From Actinomycetes bacterium (GTDB lineage: Bacteria > Actinomycetota > Acidimicrobiia > Acidimicrobiales > Microtrichaceae): a stretch of 5,017 nt of DNA. Under the pieces are notes generated by a model. The model had not been told where the DNA came from, made no database searches, and saw nothing but the letters and a program-made list of their open reading frames with translations. Where the stretch lies: the NCBI GenBank assembly GCA_023423475.1, contig JAFAFN010000059.1, forward strand, positions 1 through 5,017. Reading direction: 5' to 3'. How positions within the stretch are numbered: position 1 is the first letter of the stretch; every line of letters begins with the position of its first letter. Both the position numbers and the translations under genes were made by a program. Shown here piece by piece: positions 1 through 5,017 of the stretch.

Positions 1-302
1 ATCCCCGCGCCGCTGCAGAAGTGCTTCGTCCCGGAGAGGAACAGTTCGCCACCGTCCTCGTGCAACCGGACCGGCGACGAGCCCTCCGACGCCCACACGC
101 CGAAGAGCGACTCCGGGGGCGGCGCCGGCCGACCGGCCTCGACCAGGATGCGTGCGGCATCCAGGTGGGGCTCCAAGAGGCGAGCGATCCCGAGGTCCTC
201 GGCACCGAGGTCCCGGAGCACCGGGAGCAGCTTCGCCATGGGAGCGTCCGCGGCGGGCAGGTCGATGAGTCGGCCGCGGACGACGCGCTCGAGATCGTTC
301 AC
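1..302 (-). CDS. Acyl-CoA dehydrogenase-like protein, N-terminal part (runs off left edge)
   Basis: About 100 residues are visible. Residues 1-60 are mostly helical and resemble the N-terminal domain of acyl-CoA dehydrogenases. Residues 67-72 (FGVWAS) and 86-100 (ELFLSGTKHFCSGAG) match the start of the family's central beta domain, where the flavin and acyl substrate meet. Members are FAD enzymes that desaturate acyl thioesters, but many in biosynthetic clusters act on other substrates, so the reaction here is unknown. The catalytic C-terminal half lies outside the window. The GTG start at 302..300 overlaps the TGA of the preceding gene as GTGA, which implies translational coupling. A second in-frame GTG at 314..312 is an alternative start, and neither has a well-spaced ribosome site. 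Family call is fairly firm; substrate is unknown. Confidence 0.75.
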   Translation of the reverse strand, partial: MNDLERVVRGRLIDLPAADAPMAKLLPVLRDLGAEDLGIARLLEPHLDAARILVEAGRPAPPPESLFGVWASEGSSPVRLHEDGGELFLSGTKHFCSGAG

Positions 303-1645
303 CTCCGACGCCACAGGTCGACGAGGTGATCGCCGAACGGCGCGGAGCGCTCGCGTTCCCAGCCGGGATGCGCGTCGATGAGGCGGTGGGTGGTTGCTGC
401 GTCGAGCACGTGGTCAGGGCTCGTCCCGGTCCAATGTGCGCCGAGCAGGCGTGCTCCACGGACCGACCGTCGGGCGATGTCGTCGAGCAGTGCGGCGAGT
501 CCGGCTTCGTCGAAGTAGTACCCGACCTCGGACAGCACGACGAGGTCGACGTCGCGGTCCCGCTCGGTCAGCTCGTCGGGGACGTGCGCCACCCGCAGTT
601 CGAGGCCGGTCACCCCGTTGCAGGTCCGTCGGGCGACATCGATGGCGGCCGACGAGGTGTCGACGGCGAGCAGCATCGACGTGTGCCCGGCGAGGCGCCG
701 GGTCAGGTGGCCGGTCGAACAGCCGATCTCGAGCGCGAACTCCGATGGCTCGCCGTCGAGCAGTGCGGCGAGGTGCTCGTGTCGTGCCACCTCGTTCGGG
801 GTGGAGCCGAACTCCCATGGGTCCCCGGAGGGCGAGGAGCGGTGAAGGTCGTCGAAGAAGCGGCGGCTGCTGCGATCGGTTCGCCGCAGAACCGCCGACG
901 TCGCACCGGCGACGAAGAAGACCTCGGCGTCCCGTTCGAAGTGCGCCCGAACGGCCGGTCCGACCACCGGGTCGCCACCCGTGACCTGGCTCCGGTGGCA
1001 CTCCACGGCCGCGGCGCGGCAGTCCCTCGCCGACGGACTGAGCGGTACCCGCACCGCGTCGACGGTCAGATCGGCGGGCTCCGCCCAGTGCCAGGCCCAG
1101 ATCGGGTACTCCAGCCTCGGGACGGAGCTGGCGACCGACCGGACCGCCAGGCCGACGGCTCGATGGTCGGGATGTCCGTCCTCGGGCCACGGGGAGATCA
1201 CCAACGCCGCGCTGCCGATGAGCGGGGCCAGGAGCGCCTCGAGTCGGTCCCGGTACGACTCGAGATGTCCGTCGGGCAGGCCGAGCAGGTGCAATCCGAC
1301 CGCTCGGCCGGGCGACAGTCGTCCCACCGCCGCCGCGACCTCACGGCGTCGGAGCTCCTCGAGGTCCGACGACGGCGGCATCCAGTCGGGGTGTGCCGCA
1401 GCACCACCGTCGGAGCACACGACCACATCGACCGCGACGCCGAGCGCGCTCAAGCTCGCCACCGTGCCCCCACACCCGAGGGACTCGTCGTCGGGATGCG
1501 GCGCCACGACGATCACGTGGCCCGCGGTCGGCAGATCGGAGAGGTGCACGGTCGGGATCCCCGACAACCACTCCTGCCATGTCGACTCCGGTGTGCCCGG
1601 GTCCGTGTGACGGAACTCCGGGACCCGGTCGCACACGTCGGTCAC
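299..1645 (-). CDS. Fused PIG-L family deacetylase / NodS-like SAM-dependent methyltransferase
   Basis: This 448-aa protein joins two enzyme domains. Residues about 40-250 are a PIG-L (LmbE-like) zinc N-deacetylase, with APHPDDE at 48-54 (H50 and D53 expected zinc ligands, D52 expected base) and HPDH at 158-161 (H161 third ligand). Known relatives remove acetyl groups from N-acetylglucosamine-type substrates, as MshB and PIG-L do. Residues about 262-448 are a class I methyltransferase resembling NodS: DPWEF at 276-280, the SAM-binding loop LEIGCSTG at 305-312, and LSEVGYYF at 371-378. Deacetylation exposing an amine that is then methylated would be a coherent pair of steps, but that is inference. 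The GTG start at 1645..1643 is the first possible one, because an in-frame TGA lies 12 nt upstream (1655..1657). A GAGG (1653..1656) sits 7 nt before it. The downstream acyl-CoA dehydrogenase overlaps by 4 bp. No signal peptide is visible, so the protein is probably cytoplasmic. Confidence 0.88.
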   Translation of the reverse strand: MTDVCDRVPEFRHTDPGTPESTWQEWLSGIPTVHLSDLPTAGHVIVVAPHPDDESLGCGGTVASLSALGVAVDVVVCSDGGAAAHPDWMPPSSDLEELRRREVAAAVGRLSPGRAVGLHLLGLPDGHLESYRDRLEALLAPLIGSAALVISPWPEDGHPDHRAVGLAVRSVASSVPRLEYPIWAWHWAEPADLTVDAVRVPLSPSARDCRAAAVECHRSQVTGGDPVVGPAVRAHFERDAEVFFVAGATSAVLRRTDRSSRRFFDDLHRSSPSGDPWEFGSTPNEVARHEHLAALLDGEPSEFALEIGCSTGHLTRRLAGHTSMLLAVDTSSAAIDVARRTCNGVTGLELRVAHVPDELTERDRDVDLVVLSEVGYYFDEAGLAALLDDIARRSVRGARLLGAHWTGTSPDHVLDAATTHRLIDAHPGWERERSAPFGDHLVDLWRRR

Positions 1646-1853
1646 TGCGGTACCTCACACTTCGTCGGGGAACGATCCGACCGCATCGGCTCGCGAACGC
1701 CGAGTTACCCCGAGCGAGTCGGGCGCGAAACCGGAAGACGCGCCACGAACGTGCCGGGGGGCAAGATCCACCCCCAGGGGTGGAGCGTTTCGAAGGGTGC
1801 TGCCGCTGGTCGCCTGAGGTCTGGGACCGGGTCGTCCGAGGTATCGGTCGGAC
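1646..1853. promoter_or_regulatory. Divergent intergenic region
   Basis: This 208-bp gap separates the minus-strand deacetylase operon from the plus-strand acidic small gene, so promoters for both directions should lie here. The only clear elements are the GAGG ribosome site for the minus-strand gene (1653..1656), an 18-bp palindrome (1767..1784) and a GAGG (1838..1841) 12 nt before the plus-strand ATG. I could not find a convincing -35/-10 pair for either direction. Confidence 0.5.
1767..1784. repeat. 18-bp palindrome, possible operator or hairpin
   Basis: The sequence TCCACCCC-CA-GGGGTGGA has two perfectly complementary 8-bp arms around a 2-bp centre. It lies 122 bp from the minus-strand start and 70 bp from the plus-strand start. 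The position and tight spacing suit a dimeric repressor site. A run of six G just upstream (1756..1761) could pair with the same C run (1771..1775), so alternative RNA hairpins are also possible. No regulator family can be named from the sequence. Confidence 0.45.
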
Positions 1854-2039
1854 ATGCCCGACACCGACGACGATCCGTCCGACCTCTCGATCGAGGAAGC
1901 CGACCTCCGCAACGGCGAGCCCGACGCGCTCGTGGACGACGACGCGACGAACGCCGTGCCGGAGGACCTCGACGTGACCGAACCCACCGGGGACGGCGAG
2001 CCGATCCACCATGCCGAGGGCGGCGACGGCGCCGACTGA
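1854..2039 (+). CDS. Small highly acidic protein of unknown function
   Basis: I do not recognise this 61-aa protein. It has 15 Asp and 7 Glu against a single Arg and no Lys, no Cys, and no Phe, Tyr or Trp. It is therefore strongly negative and very likely intrinsically disordered, with no membrane segment or signal peptide. Codon third positions are strongly G/C-biased, like the neighbouring genes, which argues that the frame is real. The ATG at 1854 is the only ATG/GTG start available, since an in-frame TGA lies at 1815..1817. The ribosome site is weak: a GAGG lies 12 nt upstream. It sits 114 bp before the carbonic anhydrase and has its own downstream gap, so co-transcription is possible but unproven. 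A chance open frame in GC-rich DNA remains possible. Confidence 0.55.
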   Translation: MPDTDDDPSDLSIEEADLRNGEPDALVDDDATNAVPEDLDVTEPTGDGEPIHHAEGGDGAD

Positions 2040-2065
2040 CCCGAACCGGTCGAGCTCGGCTCGCA

Positions 2066-2104
2066 CCTCTAATTCCGACTACCCCTATCAGATTTAGAGG
2101 GAAT
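2066..2104. promoter_or_regulatory. AT-rich stretch with overlapping inverted repeats, likely operator
   Basis: Two inverted repeats overlap here. CCTCTAATTC (2066..2075) pairs with GATTTAGAGG (2091..2100) at 9 of 10 positions across a 15-bp spacer. ATTCCGACTA (2072..2081) pairs with TAGAGGGAAT (2095..2104) at 8 of 10 across 13 bp. The stretch is markedly AT-rich for this genome and ends 49 bp before the carbonic anhydrase start, where an operator or activator site would be expected. It lacks the GC-rich stem and T run of a terminator. Which repeat matters, and what binds it, cannot be told. Confidence 0.5.
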
Positions 2105-2108
2105 GCCC

Positions 2109-2114
2109 TAACGT
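2109..2114 (+). promoter_or_regulatory. Possible -10 hexamer for the carbonic anhydrase operon
   Basis: TAACGT fits the actinobacterial TANNNT -10 pattern and lies 39 bp upstream of the ATG, directly after the inverted repeats. No good -35 hexamer is found 16-19 bp upstream, so this is weak and would fit an activator-dependent promoter better than a constitutive one. Confidence 0.25.
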
Positions 2115-2140
2115 GCCCGCTGCACACCCGATCCCCCGAC

Positions 2141-2146
2141 GAAAGG
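2141..2146 (+). promoter_or_regulatory. Ribosome binding site of the carbonic anhydrase gene
   Basis: GAAAGG is followed by 7 nt and then the ATG at 2154. It is the best-spaced ribosome site on the plus strand and supports that start. Confidence 0.65.
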
Positions 2147-2153
2147 TGCAGCC

Positions 2154-2744
2154 ATGTCCGTCCTCCCCGAGGTGCTCGAGGCCAACGCCCGCTACGCCGC
2201 CGAGTTCGGCGCGAGATCCGAGCTGGCGCTACCACCCTCGCGGCGCTTCGCCATCCTGACGTGCATGGATGCCCGGTTGGATCCCGCCAAGTACGCCGGC
2301 CTGGCCGAGGGCGACGCGCACGTCGTCCGCAACGCCGGCGGTCGGGCGAGCGACGACGCGATCCGCTCACTCGTCATCTCCTACAAGTTGCTCGGGACCG
2401 CCGAGTGGTTCGTGATCCACCACACCGACTGCGGCATGGAGTTCTTCACCGACGAGATCATCCGCGACCTGCTCGCGCAGAGCCTCGAGACCGCCTCGCT
2501 CGGACCCGACGGGTTCACCGACATCGGTGAGGGGCCCGGCTCGGCCGAAGCCGCGTACATCGACTGGCTCACCATCTCGGACACCTTCGGTGCCGTCGCC
2601 GACGACGTCGCACGCATCCGCAACCATCCGCTGGTCCCCAACGGCATCCCGATCCACGGGTACGTCTACGACGTGCGCTCGGGCCGACTGATCGAGGTCG
2701 AGGCCGCCACCGAGCTGGGTGCCGCGGCCGTCTCGGTCCGATGA
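2154..2744 (+). CDS. Beta-class carbonic anhydrase (Rv1284-like)
   Basis: This 196-aa cytoplasmic zinc enzyme should interconvert carbon dioxide and bicarbonate. The family signatures are all present: CMDAR at 37-41 (C37 zinc ligand, D39/R41 dyad), HVVRNAGG at 56-63, and HHTDCGM at 89-95 (H90 and C93 zinc ligands). The overall layout, including [13 protein letters not shown] at 70-82 and [14 protein letters not shown] near 169-182, resembles the Mycobacterium tuberculosis enzyme Rv1284 rather than the longer plant-type forms. The region around residues 105-145 appears longer than in Rv1284. The ATG at 2154 has a good ribosome site. Its TGA overlaps the ATG of the sulfotransferase gene by 4 bp, so the two are probably translated together. 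In M. tuberculosis the Rv1284 gene lies next to the sulfate-activation genes cysD and cysN, so a link to sulfur metabolism has precedent. Family call is firm; the physiological role is inferred. Confidence 0.93.
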   Translation: MSVLPEVLEANARYAAEFGARSELALPPSRRFAILTCMDARLDPAKYAGLAEGDAHVVRNAGGRASDDAIRSLVISYKLLGTAEWFVIHHTDCGMEFFTDEIIRDLLAQSLETASLGPDGFTDIGEGPGSAEAAYIDWLTISDTFGAVADDVARIRNHPLVPNGIPIHGYVYDVRSGRLIEVEAATELGAAAVSVR

Positions 2745-3730
2745 CCGCCGGCCTGCCCGACGTCGTCGTCATCGGCGCACCGAAGGCCGGCTCCACCGCG
2801 GTGCACGCGGCGCTCACCACCCACCCAGCGCTGTTCATGTCCACCCCGAAGGAGCCGAAGTACTTCCTGTGCGGCGACGCGCCGCCACCCGCCCAGCACG
2901 GCCCCGGCGACGCACACAGTCGCAAGGAGTAGATCTGGCGGCGGAATGACTACGAACGCCTCTTCGCCGCCGCGCCCGACGACTCGCTGCGGGGCGAGAG
3001 CACGCCCTTCTACCTGTGGGACACGCTGGCGCACCGTCGGCTGGCCGACCTGGTGCCCGACGCCCGCCTGATCGCGGTGGTGCGCGACCCGGTCGACCGG
3101 GCGTACTCGAACTGGACCCACCTCCGCTCCGACGGGTACGAGCCCGAGTCCGACTTCGTGCGGGCGACCGAGCTCGAACCCGACCGCATCGACGCCGGAT
3201 GGGCGCCGTTCTGGCGTTACGTCGACCTCGGGAGGTACGGCGCGCAGCTGCAGCACCTGCGGCGCTACTTCCCCGCCGAGCAGGTCCGGGTGATCCGCTA
3301 CCGCGAGCTCGTCGACGACCCCGCGGCCACGCTCGCGGGCACGGCGGAGTTCCTCGACATCGACCCATCCGGCTTCGGCGAGGTGCGGGGCGAGAACGTC
3401 ACCAACTGGGTGCCCGACTCACCGGTCAACACGGTGCTCAGGAGCGCCGTGCGCACAGGGGCGTGGGCCGGCCAGGTCGCGCCACCACAGGTCTGGCGGA
3501 CGCTCGAGCGACCGCTGCGCGCCGCGCTGCACCGCTCGAAGGTGGCACGACCGCCGCTCACCGTGGACGAGCGCCGAGCGGTGCAACGGCACTTCGTCGA
3601 CGACGTCGAGCTGCTCGGCGACCTGACGGGGCGGGACTTCCGCGACTGGCTGGGTCAGGACGGGCGGGGGTCCTTCACCAGCCGAGCGATCGACCTGCGA
3701 CACGCCGAGGACCGCTCGGCGGCGCGCTGA
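2741..3730 (+). pseudogene. PAPS-dependent sulfotransferase, interrupted by one in-frame TAG
   Basis: The frame spans 330 codons including the final stop, the usual length for bacterial sulfotransferases, which move a sulfuryl group from PAPS to a hydroxyl or amine. Residues 12-19 (GAPKAGST) are the 5'-phosphosulfate loop. RDPVDRAYSNW at codons 115-125 is the 3'-phosphate motif. GESTPFYL, GRYG and an FVDDVELL C-terminal helix also fit the family. Codon 64 (2930..2932) is TAG, between HSRKE and IWRRNDYERLF, where homologues should read through. The same frame continues for 265 more codons with no other stop, no frameshift and unchanged codon bias. The 63-aa upstream piece and any reinitiated downstream piece (for example from GTG at 3053) would each lack one PAPS motif and be inactive. 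The start overlaps the carbonic anhydrase stop as ATGA. The most likely reading is a recent nonsense mutation or a base error; genuine readthrough is less likely. The acceptor substrate is unknown. Confidence 0.85.
2930..2932 (+). other. Internal amber codon in the sulfotransferase frame
   Basis: TAG at codon 64 is followed by ATC TGG CGG in the same frame. A single base change from TGG (Trp), CAG (Gln) or several other codons would give it. The replaced residue cannot be fixed without an alignment. Confidence 0.85.
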
Positions 3731-3740
3731 GCAGGACACG

Positions 3741-3746
3741 TAGATT
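3741..3746 (+). promoter_or_regulatory. Possible -10 hexamer for the beta-propeller gene
   Basis: TAGATT fits TANNNT and ends 10 nt before the ATG at 3757. Actinobacteria often use near-leaderless transcripts with this geometry, and the gene has no clear ribosome site. If real, it would let the gene be expressed independently of the interrupted sulfotransferase. No -35 element is visible. Confidence 0.35.
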
Positions 3747-3756
3747 CGTGCCCGCC

Positions 3757-4677
3757 ATGACCTCGCTCCGCGACCTCCGATTCCCCACACCCGACCCGAC
3801 GATCGCGACGGTCGCCGTGTCCGCACCCGAGCTCGGCGACGGCTTCTGGGCGGGCGGGCCGAGCGCAGCGGTCGACGACGACGGCACCGTGTGGCTCGCC
3901 TGTCGACTCCGCCGCCCCGTCGGCGAGGGCCGCGGCTACGCGGTCGTGATCGCCCACTCGGACGACGGAGCGCACTTCGAGGAGCGGCTCCGACTCGAGC
4001 GCGACGAGTTCCGCTGCGATTCGCTCGAACGCCCCACGCTGGTGCGGCGCCCCGACGGGGGCTGGCGGCTCTACCTGAGCCTCGCTACGCCCGACACGCT
4101 CCACTGGCGCGTGGTGGCGCTCGACGCCGATCGACCCTCGGACTTCGCTGCGGCCGATGTGGTCGAGGTGCTCGACGGCGGCCCCGACCTGGCCTACAAG
4201 GACCCCGTGGTCCGTCCAGGCGCCGACGGCTGGGAGATGTGGGTCTGCCTGCACATGGTCGCCGACCCGGGCGTCGCCGACGCGATGACGACCGTGCACG
4301 CCACCTCGTCGGACGGCATCGACTGGAACCTCACCGGCACGGCCCTGGCGCCCACGTCGACGTCGACCTGGGACCGGCGGGGCACGCGGATCGCCGCGGT
4401 GACCGACGTCGGGCCGTCCCAGATCGCGTTCTACGACGGTCGGGCGGATGCATCGGAGAACTGGGAGGAGCGCACAGGGGTCGCCGTGCTCGGCGACGAC
4501 GGCACCTTCGTGCCGGCCGGCGACGAACCGTTCGCCACCTCACCCGAGGGGTCGGGTTCGCTGCGCTACGTCGACGCGATCGAGGTCGCCGAGGGGATGC
4601 GGCTCTACTACGAGGCGGCGGCCGCGGACGGGTCGCACCACCTGCTGACCCAACTCGTCGCTCGACCGACGGGCTGA
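3757..4677 (+). CDS. Putative glycoside hydrolase-like five-bladed beta-propeller protein (GH43/GH32-type)
   Basis: This 306-aa protein shows the repeated blade pattern of the GH43/GH32/GH68 propeller group: DDDGTVWLACR at 40-50, HSDDGAHFE at 67-75, RRPDGGWRLYLS at 97-108, GADGWEMWVCL at 155-165, SSDGIDWN at 184-191 and EGMRLYYEA at 279-287. ERP at 91-93 and KDP at 148-150 sit where this group usually has its acidic active-site residues, so E91 and D149 are candidates. That assignment is by pattern only. Relatives cleave or transfer sugars such as arabinose, xylose or fructose, but some family-like proteins are not enzymes. There is no signal peptide, so a cytoplasmic location is likely. The ATG at 3757 is preferred; an in-frame GTG at 3748 is possible. 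It begins 26 bp after the sulfotransferase stop and ends 4 bp from a convergent gene. The fold call is moderate and the substrate is unknown. Confidence 0.7.
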   Translation: MTSLRDLRFPTPDPTIATVAVSAPELGDGFWAGGPSAAVDDDGTVWLACRLRRPVGEGRGYAVVIAHSDDGAHFEERLRLERDEFRCDSLERPTLVRRPDGGWRLYLSLATPDTLHWRVVALDADRPSDFAAADVVEVLDGGPDLAYKDPVVRPGADGWEMWVCLHMVADPGVADAMTTVHATSSDGIDWNLTGTALAPTSTSTWDRRGTRIAAVTDVGPSQIAFYDGRADASENWEERTGVAVLGDDGTFVPAGDEPFATSPEGSGSLRYVDAIEVAEGMRLYYEAAAADGSHHLLTQLVARPTG

Positions 4678-4697
4678 GGCGTCAGCCCGGCCGGTCG
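4663..4697. terminator. Hairpin shared by two convergent genes, likely bidirectional terminator
   Basis: An 8-bp perfect stem (4670..4677 with 4682..4689) closes a GGCG tetraloop at 4678..4681. A further 6-bp stem (4663..4668 with 4692..4697) extends it beyond a small asymmetric internal loop. The stop codons of both convergent genes form the inner ends of the stem. No T run follows on either strand, which is common for actinobacterial terminators but leaves the function unproven. Confidence 0.6.
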
Positions 4698-5017
4698 CCG
4701 GCAGCGTCCGCCAGCAGTTCGCCCGCCAGAAGTTCGCCCGCCAGAAGTTCGCCCGCCAGCAGTTCGATCGTCGCTGCCCGCGCACCCGGTCCGTCGTCGA
4801 GCTCGGCGGCGAACGCACCGGTGGCCGGCGACAGCATGAGCTCCTCGATCTCGTGGTGCGCCGCCAGGGTGCGGAGCTGCTCGGCGACCTCGCTCGGCGT
4901 GCCGACGAGCCAACTGCGGCTCATCTGGTCCGCGACCGCTCGACGCTGGTCGTTCCACTCGTAGCGCTCCGCCTCCTCGACGGTCAGCTGACGACCGACG
5001 ACGCCGCGGGTGCGCAG
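4682..5017 (-). CDS. Luciferase-like (LLM class) flavin-dependent oxidoreductase, C-terminal part
   Basis: The visible 111 residues are the C-terminal end of a bacterial-luciferase-like flavin monooxygenase; the N-terminal barrel lies beyond the right edge. Typical features are LTVEEAERYEW (visible residues 11-21), then SWLVGTPSEVAEQL and IEELMLSPATG, the segment in which this family normally has VGSPEEV and ADELMV. Such enzymes use reduced flavin and oxygen to oxidise varied substrates, so the substrate cannot be predicted. After the usual end near ATIELLA the protein carries an added LLAGE repeat tail of about 20 residues encoded by a 15-bp tandem repeat. The TGA is 4 bp from the stop of the convergent beta-propeller gene. 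Family call is firm; the start is not visible. Confidence 0.85.
   Translation of the reverse strand: MRTRGVVGRQLTVEEAERYEWNDQRRAVADQMSRSWLVGTPSEVAEQLRTLAAHHEIEELMLSPATGAFAAELDDGPGARAATIELLAGELLAGELLAGELLADAAGDRPG
4713..4766. repeat. In-frame 15-bp tandem repeat, 3.6 copies
   Basis: Units on the plus strand are AGCAGTTCGCCCGCC (4713..4727), AGAAGTTCGCCCGCC (4728..4742), an identical copy (4743..4757) and a partial AGCAGTTCG (4758..4766). The first differs from the others at one base. Read on the minus strand each unit encodes the five residues LLAGE at the C-terminus of the flavin oxidoreductase. Because the unit is a multiple of three, copy-number change would alter tail length without breaking the frame. 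Confidence 0.9.

Noticed and set aside
2066..2100. Terminator of the acidic small gene
   Set aside because: The stem is AT-rich with a 15-nt loop and no following T run, and its position just upstream of the next gene suits an operator better.
1655..2370. Minus-strand open frames across the divergent region, acidic gene and carbonic anhydrase start
   Set aside because: They cross the regulatory stretch and the anhydrase coding sequence, show no recognisable motif, and are basic low-complexity shadows.
326..2530. 734-codon open frame on the plus strand
   Set aside because: It runs antisense through the well-supported deacetylase-methyltransferase gene and out of frame through the acidic and carbonic anhydrase genes. 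Its product is Arg/Gly-rich with no family motif, a typical shadow in GC-rich DNA.
2930..2932. TAG as a pyrrolysine or other programmed recoding site
   Set aside because: The residue is not in a known recoded family position, no downstream stem-loop signal is evident, and pyrrolysine use in this enzyme family is not known to me. A mutation or base error is simpler.
3016..3756. Upstream extension of the beta-propeller reading frame
   Set aside because: This part lies out of frame over the sulfotransferase, is Arg/Ala-rich and has no domain. The real protein begins at the ATG at 3757.
4713..4766. CRISPR-like array
   Set aside because: The repeats are directly contiguous 15-bp units with no spacers and lie inside a coding frame.
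3891..4964. 357-codon open frame on the plus strand
   Set aside because: It is out of frame with the propeller protein and antisense to the flavin oxidoreductase, with low-complexity Arg-rich composition.

Overview
The window reads as chromosomal DNA from a high-GC Actinomycetota. Evidence is the strong G/C preference at third codon positions, several GTG starts, 4-bp stop/start overlaps and a Mycobacterium-like beta-carbonic anhydrase. The protein style would fit the Acidimicrobiia, but that placement is inference. I see no tRNA, rRNA, CRISPR array or transposase.

Left block (1..1645, minus strand). A PIG-L deacetylase fused to a NodS-like SAM methyltransferase (299..1645) is followed, with a 4-bp GTGA overlap, by the N-terminal part of an acyl-CoA dehydrogenase-like protein that runs off the left edge. 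This looks like one operon of a small-molecule or glycan-modifying pathway whose product is unknown. A 208-bp divergent intergenic region (1646..1853) holds an 18-bp palindrome.

Middle block (1854..3730, plus strand). A small, extremely acidic 61-aa protein of unknown function comes first. A short AT-rich regulatory stretch with overlapping inverted repeats (2066..2104) follows. Then comes a beta-carbonic anhydrase (2154..2744) whose stop overlaps the start of a PAPS-dependent sulfotransferase gene (2741..3730) by an ATGA. The sulfotransferase frame is intact from end to end except for one TAG at 2930..2932, which separates the two PAPS-binding motifs. It is either a very young pseudogene, a sequencing error or, less likely, a readthrough gene.

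Right block (3757..5017). A 306-aa protein with glycoside hydrolase GH43/GH32-type beta-propeller features converges on the C-terminal part of a luciferase-like flavin-dependent monooxygenase on the minus strand. Their stop codons are 4 bp apart and lie inside a shared hairpin that probably terminates both. The monooxygenase tail carries an in-frame 15-bp tandem repeat encoding LLAGE.

The strongest leads are the carbonic anhydrase/sulfotransferase coupling, the single amber codon, and the deacetylase-methyltransferase fusion. Nothing here is clearly a new defence or mobile system.
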